Shown in pieces: positions 1 through 11,756 of a DNA stretch of 64,000 nt. A model generated the notes under the pieces. It made no database searches, had not been told where the DNA came from, and was given only the letters and a program-made list of their open reading frames with translations. Every line of letters starts with the position of its first letter. The stretch's first letter is position 1. Both the position numbers and the translations under genes were made by a program. Source of the DNA: Antedon mediterranea (lineage: Eukaryota; Echinodermata; Crinoidea; Comatulida; Antedonidae); NCBI RefSeq assembly GCF_964355755.1, contig NC_092678.1, positions 16,402,922 through 16,466,921 on the forward strand, written 5' to 3'.

Positions 1-240
1 TTCTTGCTTTTATATAAGGACCAATGTTTGCAAGGGTAATTAACTACAAGCAATACGATTGGCTAAATGGAAACTTGTGTTTCTTTGTTATATTCAATCA
101 GCAATCAAGTGATTGGCTAAATATTACTGTTTAGAACACGTCCGCAGTTTCGTTTTCAATAATGTGGCGGGGGTTCCACAGATTAACAAAACGAATTCTA
201 TTGGTTGAAATCTATGGCTAAGAACACGTCCGGAGCTCAC
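1..240 (-). promoter_or_regulatory. Promoter of an H3 gene lying just outside the left edge
   Basis: This stretch is nearly identical to the DNA upstream of the complete H3 gene at 23068-23478 (compare 23521-23760), so it should drive a minus-strand H3 whose coding part is off the window. A TATA box reads TTATATAA at 10-17. CCAAT boxes on the minus strand lie at 58-62, 112-116 and 200-204. Two copies of AGAACACGTCCG sit near 133 and 221. The H3 identity is inferred from the paralogous copy. Confidence 0.85.
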
Positions 241-894
241 CAAAATATTGCGCCTTTTTTGTTTTGTCTTTTTTTTTTTTGCAGAATTTATTAAAACTGC
301 ATAATGGTCTTTTAAAGTGGGATTTTATTAATCTTCATTTTCTATGTTTTTTGGGGATGAGTTATTTTGTATTTTAGGCCTCTGCTATCTGATAATAATG
401 TAGAAATTAAAAACAACCCTTTGATATATCCATTTTTCTATTTATTTTTAAATCAGGCCCATATCTTTGCTTTTTTTATCCAAACAATGATGCATCTCTA
501 TTTACATTTAATTCATTGTTTGTTGCAAACATGCCACTCTTCTTTGTGTAATCGATTCTGTTTTATGCAACTACAGTATTTATTTGTACAATGTTTACAA
601 AATATGATATAGCCTATACAGGGGTTCATGTGTATAATAAGTGTAAGCATGGATTTAATCCATGGTATAAGTAATAAGAAACGTGGTTTATTTTTGTGTG
701 TTAAAAGTGAACATTTCATTCGTACTTTGTATGTTCTATATACAGTATTATATAATATGGAAATACTGTATATATCTATCCATTATAACAGTATAATAGT
801 ACTGTAAATGATGTTAAGTCGAGGATAATAAATAATACACACTACAAGAAACTGTTTTGTCTAATTTGTAGATGATGGTGAAAGCAAAATATTG
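241..894. other. H3-H2A spacer, duplicated at 23761-24380
   Basis: No gene is seen. The sequence runs almost base for base with the spacer to the right of the complete H3, apart from small indels such as lost TACAGTA words. The copy at 23761-24386 lacks the 891-bp insertion that follows here and so gives its empty site. Confidence 0.8.
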
Positions 895-900
895 AAATAA

Positions 901-1791
901 CGGCGCTAGTTCCGTTTCGCACCTGTCGTTTATTTCGACTCAAAATTGGTTAAGTAACTTTATCGTGAGTACCACACCTTAGAATTAAGCCTCTTTAATA
1001 CTTTTACGAAGGAGATCACACAAAAAGTAAAAAATAAATCCTTTAAATTGATGAATTTACAGACGTGTTTCTCGCAAATCGGTTCGTGAATTTCGCATAC
1101 TCGATGTTCAATGTTGTTGTTTCTATGGAGCGCCAAAAAAGCAATCATAATAGAGGGCTAAAAACTCAGTAAATTGTGTATATTTAATGCATTTATTGGT
1201 GAAAATTACGTTCAATTTTATCATATTTTGTCAATGCAACAAAAATATTACTGTTGATACTGTACATGGTTTTTTCAGGAGCTTTTAGTTAGGAATGAAA
1301 ATCGACAAATTCATCATCATATTACATGTACTGTAGGGGTATACCTTAATCTAAATAATATGCCTCTTAGTCTTAGTCTTACTCTTAGGTTGGTTGCTAT
1401 TTGAAAACAGCAAATTATTAGCAGTAAAATGTTACAGCATTTTTATTGACAAAATATATTACAATTAAACGTGTATTTCAATAATAAATGCATTAAAAGA
1501 AGACGCATTCCACTGAGGTTTTAACCATCTATTGTTGTTGCTCTTTTGGCGCTCCATAGAAAGGAAAATATTGAACTTCGAGTATGCTAAATTCGCGGCG
1601 AACGGTATGCGAGAAACATGTCTGTAAAATCATCAATTTAAGGATTTATTTGTTACTTTTTATGTGATTCTTCTTCATAAAAGTACTTATGAGGCCCAAT
1701 TTTAAGGTGTGGTATTCACAATAAGTTGCTTAACAATTTGGAGTCAAAAGGAAGTCGAAATAAAAACAGGTGCGAAACGGAACTAGCGCCG
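901..1791. mobile_element. Palindromic fold-back MITE with ~250-bp inverted arms
   Basis: The ends are perfect inverted repeats starting CGGCGCTAGTTCCG (left, 901) and closing CGGAACTAGCGCCG (right, 1791). Inverted similarity continues for about 250 bases (901-1156 against 1540-1791), including a GGCGCTCCATAGAAA-like block. The element is flanked by AAATAA at 895-900 and 1792-1797. The paralogous spacer has a single AAATAA at 24381-24386 and no insert, so this is a clean insertion with a 6-bp (possibly 7-bp) target duplication. There is no coding capacity. The superfamily is not assigned. Confidence 0.9.
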
Positions 1792-1865
1792 AAATAACCC
1801 CATTTTACACATAAATTAGCTTTCTGGTGTTAAGTACCGTGTTATATTGTTACTTTGTGCTAATT

Positions 1866-1903
1866 CAATTTCTTTTGGACAAATGGTGGCTCTGAAAAGA
1901 GCC
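1866..1903 (-). terminator. Histone mRNA 3' stem-loop and downstream element of H2A copy 1
   Basis: On the minus strand the perfect 16-base stem-loop GGCTCTTTTCAGAGCC lies at 1888-1903. A purine-rich element reading CCAAAAGAAATTG (1866-1878) lies downstream and matches a U7-binding histone downstream element. This marks replication-dependent, non-polyadenylated mRNA processing. Confidence 0.97.
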
Positions 1904-1939
1904 GTTTGGTTTGAGAATGCGGTAAGCAATCCCGGGAAT

Positions 1940-2445
<506 letters not shown>

Positions 2446-3700
2446 CGTCCGCGCTGTAGGCGGTAATCACTTCTATTGTGATTGTTCTATGGGGTAGACG
2501 TTCTTTGTTATTTTGGCGCAAATTTACAAAATATCATCACAACGGTTATTTGTTATACAGTACTGTATACATACAAATACTGTCTGTACATTCATAATAT
2601 TTAGCAGCAGGAAAAAGTAACATTTTCAGCTGATTTGCACTTTATGATAACATAAAAGGATTACAATAAAAAATAAACACATTATAAATTTAACAACGGT
2701 TAAATTTGAATTCATCGTAACATTTTAATCTGTAAATTTGAAAAACAAAGTAAAGTAAATTTACATTTATAAAACAATTTTTATCATAAATGTAATATAC
2801 AAGACCAGTTAAATATCCAAAATTCAACCTGATCCTACCAAAGTACATACTACTACTGTATTACAAATGACCTTATCGATTTTATACGGACATAAATAAT
2901 GATTAACCTGGGTAATAAATACAGTATTAACTATCCTGCACGGAAACAATTACAAGCATGTACTTTTATGAACATTTGGCAAACACCATGCATAGCTTCT
3001 TTAAAATGTTTTATATTAAATAACATTGTGAAAGAGTCCAAATTATATTTGTTATACAATAACAATATTATATAGGCCAATGTGAACATGAGCATCATGA
3101 TGTAATTATATTGTTAAAATATGTTTTCGGATACTCAGATAATTTACTTGATGAAGAGTGTAAAATAGTGTGAAAATATTTTGGATAGTTTTTATAAAAG
3201 ATACCTAAAAAGAGCATGGAAATTTCGAAATGTTGTTATCTACTTTGCTACATTAAGTAAATTGAAAAGGAGTGGGGGAGGAGGTTGGTGGGTTTTCGTA
3301 ATAAGTTGTGTTTATCAGTGGATTTTATTTACGCCATACACTTTTACTACAGTATATTTAGTTTTGTATTCATTTGTGTAAAGTAATGATCTACTGTATG
3401 TATCAATTTAAATTGAGGGATTGGTGGGGGAAGAGGGGTAGGATAGGGGTTGATAGTTGTTTGTTTTTGCCTTTATTTTATACTTTTCTATATAATTAAT
3501 TGTTATTGTGAAGGATGCACCGTTGTGTGTAATTCCAAATAAATTGTTTGCATGGTGAAATCAAATGTTGATATAGACACACTTTCATTTAATCTACGAC
3601 ATTTATTTTGTTATACAGTATCAATTGTAATGGCTAATGTGAACATGATGTAAATTCACGTTGTGAATCAATGTTGATTTGGATTATTCATATTATAGAT
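2446..3700. other. H2A-H4 spacer, no gene
   Basis: AT-rich spacer with scattered TACAGTA words and no convincing gene. Much of it (to about 3140) recurs at 25090-25737. Parts recur in inverted orientation at 37467-38095. Short open frames near 3181-3381 show no family features. Confidence 0.7.
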
Positions 3701-3714
3701 AGATATTAGCAAAC

Positions 3715-3752
3715 AAATCTCTTTTGCACATGTGGTGGCTCTGAAAAGAGCC
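3715..3752 (-). terminator. Histone 3' stem-loop and downstream element of H4 copy 1
   Basis: GGCTCTTTTCAGAGCC on the minus strand at 3737-3752, followed by GCAAAAGAGATTT at 3715-3727 (histone downstream element). Confidence 0.97.
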
Positions 3753-3786
3753 GTTTGGTTTGAAATGTGTTGAACTGTATAACTGC

Positions 3787-4360
<574 letters not shown>

Positions 4361-4589
4361 TTGACTGGCAATTCAGATTCAGCATCTCTTAGCTTTCTAT
4401 ATACAGTACTGTATTTCCTCCACGGTTCAACGTATTTATTTTGTCGAAAATTCATTGCAACTGTGTTTGTGCGATATTTGGAAGCGATTCTTCTATATAT
4501 ATTGATAAAAATATATAACAGCAGTTGCATTAATTTCTTTCAAGATCTTAAACATTATAAAAGATGTACAATTTCTTTCATCTATATAT

Positions 4590-5830
4590 AAATTTACGTA
4601 AGGGCAAAATTCGGTAAATCGCGCGTTATTTCTAGAATGTGTACTCGATGGTATATAAAGTTGGTTATAATCTCGGTACTGATTTTAACCACCTGATGTA
4701 ACCCTGTTTACTAATTAAATTTAGTTAGATAATTAGTTGTTGACAATTAAAACGAATTTAGGTTCAACCATTTGCCCCAAATAGGGGTGTTTTCCGATCG
4801 TGGTATACACTGTCTAATGGATGTCCTCATGAAAAATACCTGTACACAATAATACGAGGATACTTCGCATTTTCCTATCTCCTCCTACGATAATTGTTTT
4901 TAATAGCTGAAAACCGGTTGAACAGCTCGAGTAGAGTATCATAATGTTGAAGACAGGCCGATTTTCTTAAAAAAATACTATTTTGATAGATTTAATATAC
5001 GTTTATACAAATGTATTGATTTGCGATGAATGGAACATTCCAAATTATTTGGTTTAACCATGCTTGCATACCTCCATGATTTAACACAAGTAGGTCAATT
5101 TATGGGCCCTTTGAGAATAAACATAAATAGTATTGTAGAGCTATACAATACTGTAAATAGGTATTAACCACTTTTGATAGCCATTTGAATCGCAAATTTC
5201 TTATTGTGTGGGTTGGTAGGCCTACTGTTTATTATAATATAAACAAATATACTAATAAACTTTATTACTGTGAGTGTGGGTAGCCCCTACTTTTAGATTA
5301 TAAACACATAATAATATAATACTTTATTACTGACAGTTGCTTCTCAACGTTTGTATTAATTAATAATTACAAAAAAATATAAACGTCGTGGTGGTGTATC
5401 GTTACATGTACTTTACTATTTCAATCGACTATGACAGTGACAATTTTAACAGTTATTAAATCGGAAATGTTTTACTCTATTTAGTGTTATGTTATTTATA
5501 GGCCTATTAAAAAAAACCCAACCCTCAATAATGTTAGATACAAAATACAAATTGGGTTTGTTTAAATGAGTCCAAATGAAACATTTGGACTCATTTTGTG
5601 AGAAGTTTCTCTTTTGGAAGTAATTCGCACGGTGCTGATTTTGGTTGACTACATAAATACATAAATAAATGTTTTATAGTCATGCGGTACGTAGGCCTAC
5701 ATTTTGAAATCGCCAGTTTTTTTACGCTGAAATTACTATGTATTCGAGAACCATATGTGGGCACGACCTAGATGGTACGCGAGCGAAGCGAGCGTACCAT
5801 CTAGTAAACATAATTATATATTATAATATT
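4590..5830. repeat. H4-H1 spacer segment, duplicated in inverted orientation at 57965-59750
   Basis: Long blocks of this segment (for example 4620-5090 and 5370-5620) reappear as reverse complement at 57965-59750. At 5768-5804 a strong hairpin has 13-bp arms CTAGATGGTACGC / GCGTACCATCTAG around a GAGCGAAGCGA loop, and the hairpin is kept in the inverted copy near 57975. No gene is seen. Confidence 0.8.
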
Positions 5831-5876
5831 TACATTTTAAAGATATACAATTTAGATTAAATAAATAAAATACATA

Positions 5877-6290
5877 TGTAGCAGGTCACTCACTCTCCTG
5901 GAATTCATGTGGTTTTCCATACTTAACTAATGTAGACTATAGACCTGGGCTGTAACCACTAAGGTGTCAACTCCTAATAATTAATTGCCTTATTCTATGG
6001 AATGGGTAATAACTTACTAATGATTACTTGGGTGTGATCTTAATGGATATACCAGCTCTTGGGAGGGGACAAGGAGGGTCACTGAACTGATAAGTCACCT
6101 CACTGGGCTACTCCTTAAATAGTCATGTATGTTCTGTAATTAACACTTCTTGTAGATTAACACAATTTGGAAATAACTTGAACCGATAGCTACAACTTAA
6201 TCACTCTCTGTGTACCTGTATATAGTGTAAATAAAGTACCATTGAGAGAATATAACAACAGTCTGTGTCATTTATATAAAGAGTGCTACA
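5877..6290 (+). repeat. 5' LTR
   Basis: 414 bp, TGTAGC...GCTACA, identical at every base I compared to the 3' LTR. It contains an AATAAA at 6230-6235, a plausible polyadenylation signal. Identity of the LTRs implies very recent insertion or gene conversion. Confidence 0.96.
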
Positions 6291-6293
6291 AAT

Positions 6294-6311
6294 TGGAGGT
6301 TCTACCGAGAC
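6294..6311 (+). promoter_or_regulatory. Primer-binding site
   Basis: Three bases after the 5' LTR comes TGGAGGTTCTACCGAGAC. It starts with TGG, the complement of a tRNA 3' CCA end, at the expected place for minus-strand priming. I did not identify the tRNA. Confidence 0.75.
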
Positions 6312-6398
6312 ATTGACACAGCAGATTTTTAATTTTGTTTCTTTAATTGTACGGACAAGTTTATTTCTTTAATTCATTGTACGGAAAATAGCGATAGA

Positions 6399-7022
6399 AT
6401 GGATTACACAATTGTAGACATGGTCAACGATACTTCTTCTTCATCACATTTTGAAAGGACTCCATCACATTCAACACCACGAAGGGTAAGCGAACGTCAT
6501 AATAATATTTCAAATGTATATACTCCAATTCAGCGGAATAATGTGGGTGCTGGGTATATGCCATACAACCCAGTGCATCAACTGAAAAGTGTTCCAATAT
6601 TCACAGGAACAACAGGGGGTATATTAATAGAGGACTGGGTTCGAGATATGGAGTATTTACTATCAGCTAGTACCATGCCAGTGACATTACAATTTGCAAC
6701 AATTGTAAGGAACTTAGGGGGCTCAGCAAGAAAATTGGTTTTGAACATCCCAGTAGAATGGCAAAATCCCCAGACAGCATTTGCCGAATTAAAACAGCAG
6801 TTTGGCGATATTTGCAGTGGGGACCCACTCGCCAATTTCTATGCTCGGTTCCAAGGACCTAATGAAGGCGGATCCATATTCGCAATTGAATTGGATTCCA
6901 AATTGAGGCGAGCCGAAACCATCATGGGCAGAGGTCCAATGCCAGACAGGGACCGAATTTTAATAAACCAGTTTTTGCGAGGCATAGTCAACATTGAACT
7001 TCGCAATAGAATTGCGCCGATG
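6399..7022 (+). pseudogene. Retrotransposon gag, N-terminal part
   Basis: Open frame from the first ATG after the primer-binding site, about 208 codons before the inserted DNA; the frame runs on to 7085 through insert sequence. It shows the capsid-like pattern of Ty3/gypsy Gag: VPIFTGTTGGILIEDWVRDMEYLL, then an AF.EL...FGD block and a QFLRGI segment. The rest of Gag with the zinc knuckle lies past the insertion at 11454-11756. The protein is broken as it stands. Confidence 0.85.
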
Positions 7023-7839
7023 ATAGTCAGGTTCCATTTCTCAAAAAACGGCCTAGAAAACGAATCAAGAAGCATTTTTGGGTAGAAGCTGGGATCCACT
7101 TGATTTAGGATATTTCGACCTCGCTGATTACGAATATGGCGGATCCCAAGCGAAATTCGGCCATCTAAGCCCTTAATTTGCATAATTAAAAATGGCGGCC
7201 ATTTTTTATAATTACCCTATATCTCGAGAACCACTAGTCACAGATAATTAATTTTGGTGTCAAAATGTTTTAAATATATGTTTTTATATTCACTTTAATG
7301 ACACATTTTCTCAAAAAATTGATGCAAGTCTTATTTCTGACATTTTGACCTTTGACCTTGATTTATCGTATCTCAGTAACCAATAATCGGAGAGACACGA
7401 AATAGGGCTCAAATTGTTCAGAAACTATACATTCATATTTATTATAATGAAATGTTTTTACAAAAAATGGCCGATTCTACAACTATTGACCTTTGAACTA
7501 TTAGTCAAATATAATAATATAATAATAATATAACTTTGAAAATTGTGGTCTTATGAATTTTTGTTTCTTTTTAAATTGTTTAAAACATGTGTGTTTCTAT
7601 CCAGTCTAATTGCATATTTTGTAAAAGAATGGCCGATAGTATGGTTATTGACCTTTTAACTACAGCATAGGCCTACTGTATACTAAATATAATATAATTG
7701 CATAACTATGAAATTATTTATACACAATAATAATTAGTAAAATTATAAAATTCACTGCCATCAAATATGATGTGTTATGATTTATATAGATTTAAAAAAA
7801 AATTTGAATACGCAAGTTACATTTGTTGAAATTTGAAAT

Positions 7840-8250
7840 TACCTGCCATCAATATGATGGAGTATGATTATAGATTTTCTAAAATGTGAACATGTCAGCT
7901 ACATTTGGAAATTACCTGCCATCAATATAATGGATTATGATTATAGATTTAAAAAAGAATTTGAACACGTAAGCTACATTTGAAAATTACCTGCCATCAA
8001 TATGATGGATTATGATTATAGATTTAAAAAAGAATTTGAACACGTCTCAGCTACATTTGGAAATTACCCGCCATCAATATGATGGATTATGATTGTATAG
8101 TACCTGCCATCAATATGATGGATTATGATTATAGATTTAAAAAAGAATTTGAACACGTAAGCTACATTTGAAAATTACCTGCCATCAATATGATGGATTA
8201 TGATTGTATAGATTTAAAAGAAAATGTGAACACGTAAGCTACATTTGGAA
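7840..8250. repeat. ~75-bp tandem repeats in the left fold-back arm
   Basis: About six units, each with the near-palindrome CCATCAATATGATGG, then an ATTATGATT word, a TTTAAAAAAGAATTTGAACA block and a GTAAGCTACATTTG block. The reverse-complement array lies at 9800-10215. Confidence 0.9.
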
Positions 8251-8279
8251 TGAACATGTTAAGGGCATCAGTTAAGATC

Positions 8280-9263
8280 ATTCATGCAAAGGTTTCCGTC
8301 ATCTTTAGCGTTGTTACAGCGGCATAAAGCTGTACATGGTAGTTTTGACTTCTTGCACCTATCTATTGGTTATGCATCGTGTCTTGCATCCACAATAAAT
8401 CATCTCTAACGAAGCAGTAGGAATAGCTTCATTTTTCAGAAGCACTGGTTGAAGTTTACCATTAGATAGCTCCCAACCAATATGTTGGTGATGGCAAATG
8501 CTGGATTGGCGATATAGCTTTTTTCCATACGAGTGCTTGGAAGTGTGCTCTTTTTATATGTTGGTGCACTGCATCGCTTGTTGGAGGTAATGCCTCTGGG
8601 TTTTTTTAAAAGCCTAACTTCATTGGTACTTTTAACTTGACCAACACCGTAAACGTAGCAAATGAATCTTTCCGATTTCATAATAACTTGGTCACTGACA
8701 GGTTTTCTCCCAGGTCTTTAATTAGTTCATACTTTTTTTTTAATACTTCCCATGCCGATGCCTTTGAGTGACCACTTAGATATGAGCAGTGAAGAGTTAA
8801 ATTACTATATGTATGTATGTATTAATGTAATTTAACTCTTCCCTGGATATGAGTAGTATGGCATCCACTAATAGTGTGGAATGGAATCAGTGCTTTTGTA
8901 GAACCCTCGGGCAAGGCTTGAAAAATATCTTTTATAGATACTTTCTTTTTTTGGATGTCCCTGTCATCATCCATTTGGATACCATGCTTTGGTAGTGAGA
9001 CACTAGAATCACTAGTACGTCTGTATCCCTAGAAGCAACTACAACTGTGTCGTATCGGACATTGGCAGCATGACAAGTCTCGTGTCCGATTCTTCATGGT
9101 CTGCTACCAGAGACAACGTATTCGTGTAGACTTTTGATGATTTAACAACTGATTCTTTCATAAATCCACCAGCTGTGACAATTTCTTTGTCTATAGGAGC
9201 TTGACGAATCAACTCCTCTGATAGAAATCGTGTCAGATCTGCATTATTATCTTGTAATGCCAA
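8280..9263 (-). pseudogene. Decayed transposon-associated ORF in the fold-back spacer and left arm
   Basis: Minus-strand frames carry pieces of one protein broken by frameshifts. One open piece at 9039-9263 includes DLTRFLSEELIRQAPIDKEI and a HEESDTRLV motif. Toward the left follow FICYVYGVGQ...NEVRLL and, in another frame, a segment like LPPTSDAVHQHIKRAHFQAL that is better preserved in the right arm (near 9420-9480, plus strand). I recall similar HEEADTR / TSDAVHQHIKRAH strings from multi-copy, transposon-linked proteins of invertebrates but cannot name the family or its function. It is not a working gene here. Confidence 0.55.
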
Positions 9264-9799
9264 AAAGTTTGACCAGCAATTTGGCAGCGGTATTTCACCA
9301 CTTTCTATAATTCGACGAATTGGTCTCTGTGTTTTGGTTCATCTTTGTCTGGTGGTGTCCTTTATCGACAGTTTTAAGTTAGGCATGCCATGTTAAAAAA
9401 AAAAAAAACCAGAGCCATTACCTCCAACAAGCGATGCAGTGCACCAGCATATAAAAAGAGCACACTTCCAAGCACTCGTATTGAAAAAAGCTGTATCGCC
9501 AATCCAGCATTTGCCATCACCAACAGATTTTGGGGGGGAGCTATCTAATGGTAAACTTCAACCAGTGCTTCTGAAAAATGAAGCTATTCCTACTACTTCG
9601 TTTTAGATGATTTATTGTGGATGCAAGACACGATGCATAACCATATAGATGTAGGTGCAAAAATTCAAAACTACCATGTACAGCTTTATGCTACTGTAAC
9701 AACGCTAAAGATGACGGAAACCTTTGCATGAATGATCAAAACTGAAGCCCTTAACATGTTCATTCCAAATGTAGCTTACGTGTTCACTTTTCTTTCAAA

Positions 9800-10215
9800 C
9801 CTATAGGCCTACAATCATAATCCATCATATTGATGGCAGGTAATTTACAAATTTCCAAATGTAGCTGACGTGTTCAAATTATTTTTTAATTCTATAATCA
9901 TAATCCATCATATTGATGGCAGGTTCTATACAATCATAATCCATCATATTGATGGCAGGTAATTTCCAAATTTCCAAATGTAGCTGACGTGTTCAAATTC
10001 TTTTTAAAATCTATAATCATAATCCATCATATTGATGGCAGGTAATTTTCAAATGTAGCTTATGTGTTCAAATTCTTTTTTAAATCTTTAATCATAATCC
10101 ATCATATTGATGGCAGGTAATTTCCAAATGTAGCTGACATGTTCACATTTTTAAAAATCTATAATCATACTCCATCATATTGATGGCAGGTAATTTCAAA
10201 TTTCAAATTTCAACA
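9800..10215. repeat. ~75-bp tandem repeats in the right fold-back arm
   Basis: Reverse complement of the array at 7840-8250, with units containing CCATCATATTGATGG. Copy number and spacing differ slightly between arms, so the arms have drifted since they formed. Confidence 0.9.
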
Positions 10216-10280
10216 AATGTAACTTGCGTGTTCAATTTTTTTTTTTTAATCTATATAAATCATAACACATCATATTTGAT

Positions 10281-10760
10281 ACTCCTTCACCTGTAGTTAA
10301 GATACTGATGTCATGGTATAGGAATCAGGAATTTGTTGTCAGGTGGGGAAGTTCCGTTTCCGATTCTTTCAATGTTCGTAATGGGGTTCGCCAGGGAGGC
10401 GTTATGTTCCCTCTACTTTACAATGTGTACACTGATCCGTTAACTGTTGAACTGACTAAGTCAAAAGAAGGTTGTGAAATTAACAGTCTTAAACTGAATT
10501 GCCTAAGCTTTGCCGGTGACTTGGTCCTTTTGGCTCCGTCAGTGACTGGCTTACAAAGCCTAATTGGACTCTGTGAAGGTTTTGCTAGTGACCATGATAT
10601 TACTTTTAATGAAACCAAATCCAAATGCTTGCTATTTTGCCCGAAAGTCTGCAACCTCAAAGGTGTTCCACATATTACCTTAAATGGGGCACCTCTAATC
10701 GTTGATAATTCAATAACCTATGTTACCATGATATTCCGAAATAAAAAGATAAATGAATGA
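10281..10760 (+). pseudogene. Non-LTR retrotransposon reverse-transcriptase fragment
   Basis: An open frame of about 160 codons matches the middle of a LINE reverse transcriptase: VVKILMSWYRNQEFVVRW, then NGVRQGGVMFPLLYNVY, then LSFAGDLVLLAPS. The catalytic FADD is FAGD, so the enzyme would be dead. It has neither the N- nor the C-terminal part. It sits only in the right fold-back arm and replaces a few tens of bases present in the left arm near 7740-7760, so it arrived after the arms formed or was lost from the other arm. Confidence 0.85.
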
Positions 10761-11453
10761 ATTGTGTATAAATAATTTCATAGTTATGCAATTATATTAT
10801 ATTCAGTACGGTATACAGTAGGCCTATGCTGTAGTTTAAAGGTCAATAACCATACTATCGGCCATTCTTGTACAAAATGTGCCATTAGACTGAATAGAAA
10901 CACACATGTTTTAAACAATTTAAAAAGAAAAAAAAATTCATAAGACCACAATTTTCAAAGTTATATTATTATTATATTATTATATTTGACTAATAGTTCA
11001 AAGGTCAATAGTTGTAGAATCGGCCATTTTTTGTAAAAACATTTCATTATAATAAATAAGAATGTATAGTTTCTGAACAATTTGAGCCCTATTTCGTGTC
11101 TCTCCGATTATTGGTTACTGAGATACGATAAATCAAGGTCAAAGGTCAAAATGTCAGAAATAAGACTTGCATCCATTTTTTGAGAAAATGTGTCATTGAA
11201 GTGAATATAAAAACATATATTTAAAACATTTTGACACCAAAATTAATTATCTGTGACTAGTGGTTCTCGAGATATAGGGTAATTATAAAAAATGGCCGCC
11301 ATTTTTAATTATGCAAATTAAGGGCTTAGATGGCCGAATTTCGCTTGGGATCCGCCATATTCGTAATCAGCGAGGTCGAAATATCCTAAATCAAGTGGAT
11401 CCCAGCTTCTACCCAAAAATGCTTCTTACATCATATTTCAGAGGAAATAGAAC

Positions 11454-11756
11454 TTGTCTATGAGACCTATGTTAACGACATTCCGTCATCTAATTGGTGA
11501 GGTTCGGGTATTTGAGAAAGAAAGTACCATGATAGTGGCTCGAACCCAAGCGCAAAATGTGCGCCAACCGTCATCTGAGTTTGCAGAAATGCAGCAGTCA
11601 ATTTCAACACTACAAAACCAAATTTCTGCCCTGACAAACATCAGAAAAGATAACCGGCGTGAGGTACGGTTGTGCTATGGCTGTAATCAACCAGGACATA
11701 TAAAGAGGTTTTGCCCCCAGATTCCAAAAAACGAGGGACCGCTGCCGCAACAGTAG
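11454..11756 (+). pseudogene. Retrotransposon gag, C-terminal part with zinc knuckle
   Basis: This frame continues Gag past the inserted element. It ends with one CCHC zinc knuckle CYGCNQPGHIKRFC (C-X2-C-X4-H-X4-C), the RNA-binding nucleocapsid motif, and stops at TAG 11754-11756. There is no true start here, since the upstream part of the protein is at 6399-7022. It overlaps the pol frame by 46 bases in the -1 register. Confidence 0.88.

Larger units (their letters stand above)
7023..11471. mobile_element. ~4.4-kb fold-back (long inverted repeat) element inserted in gag
   Basis: The left arm (about 7023-8612) and right arm (about 9400-11471) are reverse complements over most of their length. 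They are sharp from 7067 (AAGAAGCATTTTTGGGTAG) and its partner ending 11427; similarity is weaker in the outermost ~40 bases. A ~790-bp spacer separates them. Each arm carries ~75-bp tandem repeats, and the right arm has also gained a LINE reverse-transcriptase fragment. Removing about 4449 bases would leave the gag frame in phase, which supports these limits. No clear target duplication was found; ATG/ATG at the edges is the best candidate. Confidence 0.85.

Noticed and set aside
960-1148. Minus-strand open frame in the left-edge region
   Set aside because: It lies within one arm of the fold-back MITE and is not kept in the other arm.
10418-10660. Minus-strand open frame
   Set aside because: Antisense shadow of the LINE reverse-transcriptase fragment.
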